Below are positions 1-8,377 of a stretch of 64,000 nt of DNA, in pieces. The stretch's first letter is position 1; the number at the start of each line of letters is the position of its first letter. Both the position numbers and the translations under genes were made by a program. This DNA comes from Polycladomyces abyssicola (lineage in GTDB: Bacteria; Bacillota; Bacilli; Thermoactinomycetales; JIR-001): positions 2,406,001-2,470,000 of the forward strand of contig NZ_AP024601.1 of assembly GCF_018326425.1 (NCBI RefSeq), written 5' to 3'. Below the pieces are notes generated by a model, which did not search any database, had not been told where the DNA came from, and saw only the letters and a program-made list of their open reading frames with translations.

Positions 1-837
1 GTGGAGTACCTCGAACAATTTGGCGACTATCCCGTTTTGACCGTCAAACAAAAACTTCCACATCAAGGCGGAAATGACCGTGGGAATGGCCCAAGGAATC
101 AACACGGAAGCACGTACCCAGCCTCGTCCGATAAATTGCTTGTTCAACAACATCGCAATCCATAAGCCGAACACCAACTCCAAAGCGACGGAGATCACGG
201 TAAACACCAGTGTGTTTTCCAACGAAGCCCACATCCGCGGGTCTTGAGCAAATTGTCGATAGTATTGGAGTCCGACATAGTTGGGTGAAATCAACGCGGA
301 TTGAAACCCGTCCGTCAAACCGATAACGTCTCTCGGTTTCTGAAGTACGCCTTGTTTTTTCATATCTTCCAGTTCAGTGCGAATGTGCGAAAGCGACTGT
401 TTCACCTTTTGTGCGGTCTCGTTTTGGATGTTGGCATACTTCAAGTCGGGCGGAACCGGCTTAAAGTCCGTGAGCAAATCGTTTACTTGATCGTAACGCT
501 TTTTTACCCCTTTTTCCTGGTTGAGAAGATCGCTCAGTTTTTGCACTTCATCCCGTATGGCCTGCAGCCGGTCTTTCTGTGCTTTGGCGTGCTGAATTTC
601 AGAATCCAGAGCACTGATCAAAAACGGAGCAGTATTGAGATACCCTTCCATATCGATTCCGTATTGATCGTGTATCTCGGTTTTGGCCGGATTGTTTAAC
701 CGCACATCATGTAAGCTGATCCAAAAAGAACGGATCACCGGCCAGATCGCGATCAACAGAATGATGATCAGCGTAGGCAACACGAACAGATAGCCGATCG
801 ACCTTTCCGACAACTCCATACGCTTACCGATTTTCAT
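1..837 (-). CDS. Sugar ABC transporter permease, MalF type (partial, C-terminus beyond window)
   Basis: Inner-membrane permease of a carbohydrate ABC importer; 279 codons lie inside the window and the frame runs off the left edge. The N-terminus MKIGKRMELSERSIGYLF leads into a first membrane helix rich in Ile/Leu, ending near WPVIRSFWISL. Residues about 55-160 form a long, charged, Lys/Glu/Gln-rich insert with heptad-like spacing, then a normal MalF-type core resumes (NYVGLQYYRQF, ASLENTLVFT, AMLLNKQF). The insert resembles in position the large P2 loop of E. coli MalF and would lie outside the membrane. It is the last visible gene of a minus-strand operon, 153 bp downstream of the binding-protein gene. 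The MalG-type partner and any ATPase would lie beyond the window, or a shared MsmX-type ATPase could serve. Confidence 0.88.
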   Translation of the reverse strand, partial: MKIGKRMELSERSIGYLFVLPTLIIILLIAIWPVIRSFWISLHDVRLNNPAKTEIHDQYGIDMEGYLNTAPFLISALDSEIQHAKAQKDRLQAIRDEVQKLSDLLNQEKGVKKRYDQVNDLLTDFKPVPPDLKYANIQNETAQKVKQSLSHIRTELEDMKKQGVLQKPRDVIGLTDGFQSALISPNYVGLQYYRQFAQDPRMWASLENTLVFTVISVALELVFGLWIAMLLNKQFIGRGWVRASVLIPWAIPTVISALMWKFLFDGQNGIVAKLFEVLH

Positions 838-908
838 GTTGCGTCACCACTTTGTTGAAGGCTGATCGGGAGGGAGATCCACCACTCCCACTTGGTTCTT
901 TGAAAGAG

Positions 909-959
909 GCCGGGAGCCGTACCCCGTCTACAACCGGAACGGTGAAACGATCTCCCGGC
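909..959 (-). promoter_or_regulatory. Intercistronic hairpin between binding protein and permease
   Basis: GCCGGGAG (909-916) is perfectly complementary to CTCCCGGC (952-959), with a 35-nt loop. It lies in the 150-bp space after the binding-protein stop. Such elements often stabilise the upstream mRNA so that the binding protein is made in excess over the permeases; here that is inference. There is no U-tract, so it is not a standard terminator. Confidence 0.35.
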
Positions 960-989
960 TCACTATCTCGCGGTCTTTCCATCACTTGT

Positions 990-2270
990 TTACTGTTTTA
1001 CTACCTGTTTCAGTTTTTGCTCCATGTTCTTTACGGCTTGTTCCGCCGTTTGTTTCCCCACGATGGCTTTGGAAACTTCAATTTGGATGATGTCAGAGAT
1101 TTTCGGGTAATCCGGGGATACCGGACGAGGCACAGCTGCACTGACTCCTTTGACAAAGTCCTTTTGGGCGAACAACGGGTTGGCATTTTTTACAGCCGGA
1201 TCATTGTATGCCGGCAGATACGTCGGTGCCGATCCGCCATATTGCGCCGTGATTTTTTGACCTTCCAGACCCGTCATGAATTTCACCAGTTCCCAAGCCT
1301 CTTTCGGATGCTTGCTGTATCGGTTGATCCCCGTCATCCATCCGCCCAACGTGGCAGCCGAGCCATGGTCGCCGGCAGGCAACGGAGCGACGCCCACTTT
1401 ATCCTTCACTTTGGACTGTGCCGGATCTTGCACCAGTGCATACATATACGGCCAGTTGCGAATCAAAGCTGATTGACCTTCCAGGAAGGCGGTATGGGAT
1501 TCCAGCTCAGTAAAAGTGGTGATATTGCTCGGGACGAAGTCAGATTTGGTCACTTCGATCATTTTTTTCAAACCTTTGATGGTTTGCGGGCTGTTGATCA
1601 CCACACGCCCTTGCTCATCCAGGATTTTACCGCCATAGGCAGAAATGAACTCCAAGAAGTTGCAGACCAACCCTTCATATTGTTTCGCCTGCATCAGATA
1701 ACCGAATTTGGTGCCGCCTTTTCCCTTCGTCTGTTTGGCCATTTGAATCAGTTCGTCCCAGGTTTTCGGCGGTTGCTTGATCAGGTCTTTGCGGTAATAC
1801 AAGAGACCGGCATCGATAAATTTGGGCATCACCCATTGCTTGCCCTCGAACTTACCCGCTTCGACCGCACCGGGTACGTATTGGTTCATATCGATCCGGT
1901 CTTTTTGGATAAACCGGTCCAGCGGCAAGAGATAGCCCGCCTGGGCAAACTCCGAAGGCCAAATCACGTCCAAGTCGAATACATCGATTTCAGACGATTT
2001 GCTGGAGAGCATCGTCACGTACTGGTCATGGCTCTGACCCGTATCGGCCGGCATCTCCCGCACGACGACATCAATGTTGGGGTGTGTTTTTTCAAATGCT
2101 TCGACAATCTTTTTCGTTGCCGGCGTTACATCTTTTCCCCGGGCATAGACGATCTTCACTTTGCCTCCGCTACCGCTGTCCGCATCGGAACCACCCGGGC
2201 TGCAAGCCGTCAGTGATACCGCCATTGTTAACGCAAGACCAGCACTCACCCATTTTTTCCACTGTTTCAT
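990..2270 (-). CDS. Sugar ABC transporter substrate-binding lipoprotein
   Basis: Extracellular solute-binding protein, family 1, 426 residues, in the size range of maltose/trehalose-type binders. The ATG at 2270 is chosen because AGGAGGGG lies 8-9 nt upstream; an in-frame start 27 bp earlier lacks this. The N-terminus MKQWKKWVSAGLALTMAV has positive charges and a hydrophobic stretch ending in the lipobox LTAC, so it should be lipid-anchored at Cys. Family-1 features include the central DVIWPSEFAQAGYLLPLD region and the hinge segment GGWMTGINRYSKH. It sits after two dehydrogenases and before a MalF-type permease, so it probably captures the sugar that the operon degrades. The ligand cannot be read from sequence. 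Confidence 0.92.
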   Translation of the reverse strand: MKQWKKWVSAGLALTMAVSLTACSPGGSDADSGSGGKVKIVYARGKDVTPATKKIVEAFEKTHPNIDVVVREMPADTGQSHDQYVTMLSSKSSEIDVFDLDVIWPSEFAQAGYLLPLDRFIQKDRIDMNQYVPGAVEAGKFEGKQWVMPKFIDAGLLYYRKDLIKQPPKTWDELIQMAKQTKGKGGTKFGYLMQAKQYEGLVCNFLEFISAYGGKILDEQGRVVINSPQTIKGLKKMIEVTKSDFVPSNITTFTELESHTAFLEGQSALIRNWPYMYALVQDPAQSKVKDKVGVAPLPAGDHGSAATLGGWMTGINRYSKHPKEAWELVKFMTGLEGQKITAQYGGSAPTYLPAYNDPAVKNANPLFAQKDFVKGVSAAVPRPVSPDYPKISDIIQIEVSKAIVGKQTAEQAVKNMEQKLKQVVKQ

Positions 2271-2369
2271 GCGTGTTTCCCCTCCTGTTTGTTTCATTTA
2301 CTACCGTCACTTCATGATGACCACAACCGCTGATGCCACCATTTGTGTTAACCTGCTCCTTCCCACCTC

Positions 2370-3434
2370 CTAGTCGGTCTCATCCAATGTAACGGGCTTT
2401 CCCGTACGGGAAGAGGTATAGATCGCATCCAATATGCGGTGAATGTAAACTCCTTGTTCCGGCCGGCAAATCGGTTCTTCTTTTCCTTCAGCGGCGTCCA
2501 GGAAATTTTGCAACAACAGCAATCGTTCATTTTGCCGTTCGGGGTACAACACCGAATCGACGGGAACACCCGCTTCCTCATGAAAAAGCGTGATTTTACC
2601 GGCATTGAAGTCCATGTTGACGCCGCCTTCCTCGCCGTACAATTGCACATAGGCGCGATCTTTCTCAATATGGGCGGCCCAACTGACGTCCAGGATCAGC
2701 GTGGTACCGTTTTCAAATTTGATCATGGCCACCGCCAGATCTTCCACGTCAAATACACCCTGATCATTCACGGTTCCCCAACCGAAAAGCCCTTTCTTTT
2801 TCGGGCCAAATACGCTGTACGTCTGACCGAACACGGTCACCGGCCGGGGATAGTCGATCAACCAAAGTGCCAGATCCAACACGTGTACACCGATATCGAT
2901 GAGGGGGCCACCCCCCGCCTTCTCCATTGACGTAAACCAACTTCCCCAGCCAGGGATGCCGTTTCGCCGAATCCACCCCGTTTTCACATGATAGACAGTT
3001 CCCAGCTTGCCTTGATCCACCAGCCGTTTGAGTAACGTTGATTCTCCGCGGAAACGATTGTTTTGTCCGACCATCAGCACTTTGCCCGCCTGTTTGGCCG
3101 CATCCTCCATCGACTGCGCCTGGTCGGCGTTGAGCGCCATCGGTTTTTCGCACAAAACGTGTTTGCCTGAGGACAGCGCCTCCACCGCTACCGAGGCATG
3201 CAGAAAGTTGGGAAGGCAGAGAATGACTGCATCCAGATCATCCCGTTTCAGCATCTCCCGGTAATCGGTGTAAACGTGCGGAATACCGTGCCGGTCGGCG
3301 CGCTTCCGTGCTGTTTCCTCGTTTACGTCTGCGATGGCGAGGGCTTGCGCACGAGGCTCCTCTTGGATGGCGGCGAGGTGGGCTTCCGAAATCCCACCTG
3401 CGCCGATGATTCCGATCTTCCATGACTGTGTCAT
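2370..3434 (-). CDS. Gfo/Idh/MocA family NAD(P)-dependent oxidoreductase
   Basis: 354 residues with the two-domain layout of the family. The N-terminal Rossmann fold begins KIGIIGAGGISEAHL (GxGxxG), and the hinge signature CEKPMA carries the conserved catalytic Lys. The C-terminal substrate domain includes DIGVHVLDLALWL with its conserved Asp and His. Family members oxidise or reduce sugar hydroxyls, often at C3, or inositols. The start at 3434 has GGAGGAGCAGTC just upstream. It lies 14 bp downstream of a second family member and 99 bp before the binding protein. It is clearly divergent from its neighbour, so the two probably act at different steps. Substrate unknown. Confidence 0.9.
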   Translation of the reverse strand: MTQSWKIGIIGAGGISEAHLAAIQEEPRAQALAIADVNEETARKRADRHGIPHVYTDYREMLKRDDLDAVILCLPNFLHASVAVEALSSGKHVLCEKPMALNADQAQSMEDAAKQAGKVLMVGQNNRFRGESTLLKRLVDQGKLGTVYHVKTGWIRRNGIPGWGSWFTSMEKAGGGPLIDIGVHVLDLALWLIDYPRPVTVFGQTYSVFGPKKKGLFGWGTVNDQGVFDVEDLAVAMIKFENGTTLILDVSWAAHIEKDRAYVQLYGEEGGVNMDFNAGKITLFHEEAGVPVDSVLYPERQNERLLLLQNFLDAAEGKEEPICRPEQGVYIHRILDAIYTSSRTGKPVTLDETD

Positions 3435-3448
3435 GACTGCTCCTCCAA

Positions 3449-4492
3449 TTAGCCAACTTGGGTTGGTTGCAGTTGTACGATGCGTTTCTCTTCCGCAGAC
3501 CGGATGGCCGCCAGAATGACTTCCAGCGATTTCTTCCCTTCCTCGCCCGAGATGAGAGGAGGTTCACCGGAGAGGATGCTGTGGACGAATGCGTCGATCA
3601 CGCCGCTTTTGGTTTGTCCTCCCTCTTCGTTGGTGGCGATGGCGCCTACCTGATATCGTTCGACCGTGCCATCCCGAAGTTCGACGATCACTTGATCCAC
3701 CGGGTCTACCCCAATTTTCATAGTACCGTTTTCACAATGTAAAATAGTGCTGTTATCTTCATTCGGATAATGTGTCCAGCTCGCTTCCATGGTACCGATT
3801 GCACCACCGCGAGTACGCAAAATGATCACCGCGTTATCGTCCACGTCCGTTTCTTCCTTGTGCAACGTGTCCACCAATGCACCCACTTCCACAATCTCAT
3901 CCTGTAAGAGCCAACGGATCAGATCGGCCTTGTGGACACCCAAATCGCCCATTGCACCGACAAATGCCCGTTCTTTCCGGAAAAACCAACCGCCTTTTCC
4001 TTCAGCACTCCATTGTTCAGGACCGCCGTGGCCGAATGTCGTGCGAAACGTGAGCACTTTGCCCAATCTACCGCTCTCCAAAATCTCTTTCGCCTTAACG
4101 TGCGGCGGCATCAACCGCTGATTGTGTCCAATCATCAGGACCACACCGTTCTCCCGTGCCGCATCGATCATCGCCTGGGCTTCCTCACCGGATGTGGCCA
4201 TCGGCTTCTCACACAATACATGTTTCCCCGCACGCGCCGCCGCGATCGTCATCGGACCGTGTTCCACGTTGGGCGTGCAAACGCTGACGGCATCGATCGC
4301 ATCATCCTTCAGCAACTCCTGATAATCGGTATATACCTTGCCGCCATATTGATCAGCGAATGGTTTTGCCCGTTCTTCTACCACATCACAAAAAGCGACC
4401 AGTTCCACATGAGGATTTTCCGCGTATTCCGGAATATGACGATACTTGGCAATGCTTCCGCAACCGATAACACCCACTCGAATCTTGGCCAT
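3449..4492 (-). CDS. Gfo/Idh/MocA family NAD(P)-dependent oxidoreductase (second copy)
   Basis: 347 residues. The Rossmann motif GVIGCGSIAKYRH is near residue 6, VLCEKPMATSG is near residue 92, and the C-terminal domain has DLGVHKADLIRWLL with the catalytic Asp/His pair. The start ATG has a strong GGAGGAGGGG upstream. It follows the isomerase gene by 31 bp and precedes the other dehydrogenase by 14 bp, so one mRNA is likely. Two Gfo/Idh/MocA enzymes plus an AP-endonuclease-fold isomerase are the ingredients of 3-keto-sugar routes, in which a glycoside is oxidised at C3, cleaved by elimination/hydration and re-reduced; which enzyme does which step is not visible. Confidence 0.9.
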   Translation of the reverse strand: MAKIRVGVIGCGSIAKYRHIPEYAENPHVELVAFCDVVEERAKPFADQYGGKVYTDYQELLKDDAIDAVSVCTPNVEHGPMTIAAARAGKHVLCEKPMATSGEEAQAMIDAARENGVVLMIGHNQRLMPPHVKAKEILESGRLGKVLTFRTTFGHGGPEQWSAEGKGGWFFRKERAFVGAMGDLGVHKADLIRWLLQDEIVEVGALVDTLHKEETDVDDNAVIILRTRGGAIGTMEASWTHYPNEDNSTILHCENGTMKIGVDPVDQVIVELRDGTVERYQVGAIATNEEGGQTKSGVIDAFVHSILSGEPPLISGEEGKKSLEVILAAIRSAEEKRIVQLQPTQVG

Positions 4493-4522
4493 GTTTCATC
4501 CCCTCCTCCAATGTCTTTAGCC

Positions 4523-5491
4523 TTAGACCCACCACATATCGGTCAACTGTTCCTTCGGCAACACCTGTTTCAAGTTTTCAACCGCTTTTTGGAATCCTTC
4601 TTCCACCGACAGGAGAGCATCTTCATGCTCGATGCTGACGACGTAATCGTAACCCACCATCCGCAAGGCGCTCAGGATGTCCGCCCAAGTTTTCAGGTCG
4701 TGACCATAGCCAACGGTACGGAAAATCCAGGCCCGCTCCTGCATGTTGGCATACGATTGCATGTCCGTGAGCCCGTACATATTGACATTGTCGGGGTCGA
4801 TGTAGGTGTCTTTTGCATGGAAATGGTGAATGGCGCCCGCTTTCCCCAGGATTTTCACCGCAGCCACCGGATCGATGCCTTGCCACCACAAATGGCTGGG
4901 ATCCAGGTTGGCCCCGATTACCTCTCCCACTGCTTCACGCAGTTTCAACAACGTGGCAGGGGTGTGGACCAAAAATCCGCCGTGCAGTTCCAAAGCGATT
5001 TTCACATTGTGTTCTTCGGCAAATTTTCCCCACTCCCGCCAATAAGGAATCAGCTTCTCCTTCCACTGCCATTCCAGGATCTCTCGGTACTCATTGGGCC
5101 AGGGTGCGACGGGCCAACTGGGCATCTTGGCTCCTTCGTAAGCGCCGGGTGTGCCGGAAAAACAGTTGACAACCGGTACTTCCAGCTTTTCCGCCAGCAA
5201 CACCGTTTTCACAAACGTGTCATGGGATTGCTGTGCAAACGTTTTCTCCGGTGTCAATGGATTACCGTGACAGCTTAGCCCACTGATGATCAGACCACGG
5301 TCTGAAATCGCTTTCTTGAAGGCGCGCAATTTTGATTCGTCCTCGAGCAACTCATCTGGATTGCAGTGCGCATTTCCCGGGTAATTACCCGTCCCGATCT
5401 CCACTGCATCCAGTCCGGCTGCTTTGACGTAATCGAGCATTTCCTCCAACGGCATCTGCGAAAACAAGACCGTGAACACACCGAGTTTCAC
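4523..5491 (-). CDS. Sugar phosphate isomerase/epimerase-type TIM-barrel protein
   Basis: 322 residues of the xylose-isomerase-like TIM-barrel family (AP endonuclease 2 fold). A GTG start at 5491 is preferred because GGGGGAAACGTT precedes it; upstream in-frame codons lack a ribosome site. Visible metal-ligand type segments are IALELHGGFLVH, GANLDPSHLWWQG, IHHFHAKDT and VSIEHEDALL, giving the usual Glu/His/Asp set. Members isomerise, epimerise, or in 3-keto-glycoside pathways cleave C3-oxidised sugars by elimination and hydration. It is the first gene of the minus-strand operon, about 115 bp downstream of a CRE-like palindrome. The exact reaction is unknown. Confidence 0.85.
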   Translation of the reverse strand: MKLGVFTVLFSQMPLEEMLDYVKAAGLDAVEIGTGNYPGNAHCNPDELLEDESKLRAFKKAISDRGLIISGLSCHGNPLTPEKTFAQQSHDTFVKTVLLAEKLEVPVVNCFSGTPGAYEGAKMPSWPVAPWPNEYREILEWQWKEKLIPYWREWGKFAEEHNVKIALELHGGFLVHTPATLLKLREAVGEVIGANLDPSHLWWQGIDPVAAVKILGKAGAIHHFHAKDTYIDPDNVNMYGLTDMQSYANMQERAWIFRTVGYGHDLKTWADILSALRMVGYDYVVSIEHEDALLSVEEGFQKAVENLKQVLPKEQLTDMWWV

Positions 5492-5605
5492 AACGTTTCC
5501 CCCTTTTGTATGTAGCGATTGAGCATAGCGAGCAGTTCTTAAGCGAATTTTGAGATAATTGTGTGTAGATGCGCCGTTTTCGAAAAACACACACCTTTCG
5601 TCATA

Positions 5606-5620
5606 TCGAAAACGTTTTCT
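5606..5620. promoter_or_regulatory. CRE-like / LacI-family operator upstream of sugar operon
   Basis: TCGAAAACGTTTTCT contains a perfect 12-bp palindrome (GAAAACGTTTTC, 5608-5619). It matches the catabolite response element consensus WTGNAANCGNWNNCW at all but one position (C for T at position 2). It lies in front of the sugar operon, and ccpA is encoded in this window, so CcpA repression is the simplest reading; another LacI-family regulator is possible. Confidence 0.6.
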
Positions 5621-5718
5621 CCACTTCTAGCATAAAAAATCATGCGCAAAGATGCAACCGTTTGTATGATTCAAAAATAAACATCCATCCCTTACTGAGA
5701 GAAATCCGCCCGTTTCAG

Positions 5719-5747
5719 TTGGTCTCTTACCTGCTCGTGGCTATAAT
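5719..5747 (+). promoter_or_regulatory. Sigma-A type promoter for trmB
   Basis: TTGGTC (5719-5724), 17 bp, TATAAT (5742-5747). The predicted start of transcription is about 65 bp before the trmB ATG. Confidence 0.65.
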
Positions 5748-5817
5748 AGATAGGGAATCACCGGAGGCCCACCTTCGGGATCATCGGCAATACTACGAAC
5801 ACATAACGAGGGATACC

Positions 5818-6588
5818 ATGAGACTCAGAAGAAAACCGGAAGCAAAGGAATTTGTACGTCAACATCCACGGGTCATCAACGACCCGAAACAACTGCGCGG
5901 ACAATGGCGCACATTTCTTCAGACCGATCGCCCGCTCCATGTTGAGTTGGGCACAGGCAAAGGACGATTTTTATCCACCATCTGCGCTGCGAAACCCAAC
6001 ATTCATTGGATCGGAGTCGAACGGGTTGAAGAAGTCCTGATGCAGGCGCTCAAAAAAGCGGATGAACAGGACTGCAGCAATCTCCACTTTCTTTGGATGG
6101 ATATCGCGGAACTGGACGAGGTGTTCGACAGAGGGGAAGTGGCCCGTTTTTATCTGCATTTCAGCGACCCGTGGCCCAAAAAGCGGCATGCCAAACGCCG
6201 GCTGACGCACCGCGATTTTCTGGCCCAATACCAGAAAATCCTGGGACCGAAGGGGGAGCTGTTGCTCAAAACCGATCACCGGTCCTTGTACGAGTTTACA
6301 CTGGAGGAACTCGCCGTATGCGGTTATACGGTGCTGGAGCAGAGTGAAGACCTGCATCGCAGCCCTTATAGCGAAGGCAACATCATGACCGAGTATGAAG
6401 AAAAATTCGTCGCCAAGGGAATGCCGATCTACTACCTGCTCGCCCGACCGCCGGTAGAATTTCCGGAAGAAGTGTTGGAGAAGAGAAGGAAAAGAAAGAC
6501 TTGGCAGATCGACACGGGTCAAGAACAAGCAGATCATGAGACAAACCGGAATGATGACGTTTCTGATCCATTGACAGACCGGGATTAA
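5818..6588 (+). CDS. trmB: tRNA (guanine-N7-)-methyltransferase
   Basis: SAM-dependent enzyme that makes m7G46 in the variable loop of tRNAs. It has 256 residues with the family hallmarks: SAM-binding VELGTGKGRFL (near residue 40), acidic GVERVEE, and the diagnostic SDPWPKKRHAKRRL loop that carries the catalytic Asp. The ATG at 5818 is chosen because MRLRRKPEAK matches family N-termini and GAGGG lies just upstream; longer in-frame readings extend back through the promoter. The C-terminal tail after ARPPVEFPEEVLEKRRKRK is longer and polar compared with typical 210-230 residue members. It is monocistronic and divergent from the sugar operon. Confidence 0.95.
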   Translation: MRLRRKPEAKEFVRQHPRVINDPKQLRGQWRTFLQTDRPLHVELGTGKGRFLSTICAAKPNIHWIGVERVEEVLMQALKKADEQDCSNLHFLWMDIAELDEVFDRGEVARFYLHFSDPWPKKRHAKRRLTHRDFLAQYQKILGPKGELLLKTDHRSLYEFTLEELAVCGYTVLEQSEDLHRSPYSEGNIMTEYEEKFVAKGMPIYYLLARPPVEFPEEVLEKRRKRKTWQIDTGQEQADHETNRNDDVSDPLTDRD

Positions 6589-6643
6589 AAAGTGGAAACA
6601 TCCTTCAGCCGGACGATGCATACGTTCAGACGCTGCTTTCTCA

Positions 6644-6671
6644 TTGACTTTTGCCGTATATGTTTTATAAT
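6644..6671 (+). promoter_or_regulatory. Sigma-A promoter of rpsD
   Basis: TTGACT (6644-6649), 16 bp, TATAAT (6666-6671): a near-consensus promoter opening a leader of about 210 nt before rpsD. Confidence 0.75.
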
Positions 6672-6677
6672 AAGGTT

Positions 6678-6886
6678 TTGTATGGCTCAAATCTCCCTGG
6701 GGTTTGAGGATAGCACGCAAAGTGATGGTGATGGATCACCCTCACTGGTTCGCTCCGTGAATGACGGCTGTAACGTTTTCACGGATGTCCGGCTTTTCGC
6801 CGCTATCCGGAAAGTACGGGCAACTTCGCGAACCAGCCATCCCGTCATTTGCATTCCAACGCAAATGATGAAAGGGGAGCTTCAGT
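6678..6886 (+). promoter_or_regulatory. Structured rpsD leader (candidate ribosomal protein S4 autoregulatory element)
   Basis: A long untranslated leader lies between a strong promoter and rpsD. It contains several potential stems, including CATTTGC (846-852 of the 6-kb block, i.e. 6846-6852) pairing with GCAAATG (6861-6867) just ahead of the AAAGGGGAGC ribosome site. In Bacilli, S4 represses its own gene through the leader RNA; that this leader does so is inference from position, length and structure. Confidence 0.55.
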
Positions 6887-7486
6887 ATGGCACGTTATAC
6901 TGGACCTCGTTGGAAACTGAGCCGTCGTCTCGGCATTTCTCTGTCTGGCACCGGAAAAGAGTTGAAACGGCCGTATCCGCCGGGTCAACATGGTCCGGGG
7001 CAACGCCGGAAGCTGAGCCAGTACGGTCTTCAGTTGCAGGAAAAACAAAAACTGCGTCTGATGTACGGTCTGAACGAAAAACAATTCCGCAATCTCTTTG
7101 ACCGTGCAGGCAAAATGCAAGGGGTTCACGGTGAGAACTTCATGAAGTTGCTCGAATCCCGCCTGGACAACCTGGTGTATCGCCTGGGCTTCGCCCGTAC
7201 CCGTGCACAAGCACGGCAATTGGTGGTACATGGACACATCACGGTCAACGGGAAAAAAGTGGACCGTCCGTCCTATCAAGTACAGGTGGGCGACGTAATT
7301 GGCCTGCGCGAAAAGAGCCGCAACCTGCAAGTGGTCAAAGAAGCGCTGGAAGATCGGCAATTCCTGCCGGAATATCTCGAGTTCGACGAAAGCAAAATGG
7401 AAGGCACCTACAAACGTCTGCCTGAGCGTTCCGAACTCCCGGCGGAAATCAATGAGCGGATGATCGTGGAGTTCTACTCCCGTTAA
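6887..7486 (+). CDS. rpsD: 30S ribosomal protein S4
   Basis: 199 residues, full length for S4. It begins [20 protein letters not shown], has the conserved [12 protein letters not shown] segment, and an S4 RNA-binding domain around residues 90-155 ([33 protein letters not shown]). It is a primary 16S-binding protein needed for 30S assembly. In Bacilli rpsD stands alone rather than in the alpha operon, and the tyrS neighbour matches that arrangement. AAAGGGGAGC is 6 nt upstream of the start, and a clear terminator follows. The N-terminus lacks the zinc-binding cysteines found in some S4 proteins. Confidence 0.98.
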   Translation: MARYTGPRWKLSRRLGISLSGTGKELKRPYPPGQHGPGQRRKLSQYGLQLQEKQKLRLMYGLNEKQFRNLFDRAGKMQGVHGENFMKLLESRLDNLVYRLGFARTRAQARQLVVHGHITVNGKKVDRPSYQVQVGDVIGLREKSRNLQVVKEALEDRQFLPEYLEFDESKMEGTYKRLPERSELPAEINERMIVEFYSR

Positions 7487-7502
7487 TCCTCTTTTTACCC
7501 AG

Positions 7503-7536
7503 CCACTCCATTCGTTTTGGATGGAGTGGTTTTTCT
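7503..7536 (+). terminator. rpsD intrinsic terminator
   Basis: CCACTCCAT (7503-7511) pairs with ATGGAGTGG (7521-7529), followed by TTTTTC. It ends the rpsD transcript 17 bp after its stop codon. Confidence 0.85.
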
Positions 7537-7565
7537 TTACAAATCATCCATTATGGGGTGATACA

Positions 7566-8276
7566 ATGGCCACTTTTTTGTTGTTGCACAGTCCCTTCGT
7601 CGGTCCAGCCACATGGAACTGGGTTGCGCAAGTATTGAAACAACGAAAGATTCCCGCTATCGTTCCGATTTTGCGACATCGTAAAGATGAACCCCCGTAT
7701 TGGAAACAACATGTGGAGCAAGTTGTGACGGCCTTGGAACATCTCACGCCCAAAGAGCCTATCATTCTGGTGGCACACAGTGGTGCGGGCGTACTGATCC
7801 CGGCCGTGGCCGACGCCATCCAGCAACCGGTCATCGGTTCCGTTTTTGTCGATGCTCTCATTCCCCAAGATGGGAAAAGCCGATTGGATTTGTACAATAC
7901 AAAAGAAGCAGCGGACGAATTCCGCCGGCAAGCACGGGACGGCATGATTCCACCATGGACCGAAGATGATCTGAAGACGGCGATCCCCGCACCTTCCGTG
8001 CGTCGCGCCTTTGTGGCCCAATTGTACGCGACGCCGCTGGCCATGTACGAAGAGGCCATCCCCGTCCCGGACGGTTGGCCTGACCATCCTTGCGTCTACT
8101 GGAAATGGACGGAACACTACGAATCGCAACGCCGAATCGCGGAGCAAGCAGGTTGGCGCTGCATCGAAACAAAAGTCGGCCACTTTTACCTGTTGCAGGA
8201 ACCAGAAGTGGTCGCCGATCAACTGGTGGAAATTGGTAACCATTTGTTGCAGCAAGCCGGTTTGGAACCGTTTTGA
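7566..8276 (+). CDS. Alpha/beta hydrolase
   Basis: 236 residues. The N-terminal beta strand FLLLHSPFVGPATWNW supplies the oxyanion-hole loop. The nucleophile elbow is VAHSGAG, with Ser near residue 83. A C-terminal KVGHFYLLQEP gives the probable catalytic His, and VFVDALIPQ is a strand-5 segment with Asp. It is an AB-hydrolase-6-like protein of the esterase/lipase fold; the substrate is unknown. The ATG at 7566 is used because upstream in-frame codons lie in the rpsD terminator. The ribosome site is weak (GGGGTG). It sits between the rpsD terminator and a convergent terminator shared with tyrS, so it is probably monocistronic with poor translation. Confidence 0.8.
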   Translation: MATFLLLHSPFVGPATWNWVAQVLKQRKIPAIVPILRHRKDEPPYWKQHVEQVVTALEHLTPKEPIILVAHSGAGVLIPAVADAIQQPVIGSVFVDALIPQDGKSRLDLYNTKEAADEFRRQARDGMIPPWTEDDLKTAIPAPSVRRAFVAQLYATPLAMYEEAIPVPDGWPDHPCVYWKWTEHYESQRRIAEQAGWRCIETKVGHFYLLQEPEVVADQLVEIGNHLLQQAGLEPF

Positions 8277-8315
8277 CAACAAGGACGCATCCCACCATCG
8301 CAACTAAAACGGGAA

Positions 8316-8376
8316 GGGCCCGATTTCTCGTCAAGTGAAGCAATTCCAGAAACGAGAAAATCGGGCCCGCTTTTTT
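8316..8376. terminator. Bidirectional terminator between hydrolase and tyrS
   Basis: GGGCCCGATTTCTCGT (8316-8331) pairs with ACGAGAAAATCGGGCCC (8352-8368); six T residues follow on the plus strand. On the minus strand the same hairpin is followed by TTCCCGTTTT, so it can end tyrS as well. Confidence 0.85.
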
Positions 8377-8377
8377 G

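Noticed and set aside
3932-5278. Long plus-strand open frame (448 codons) antisense to the sugar operon
   Set aside because: It lies opposite two well-supported genes, has no ribosome site, and its translation is rich in His/Arg/Pro shadows with no fold-like pattern.
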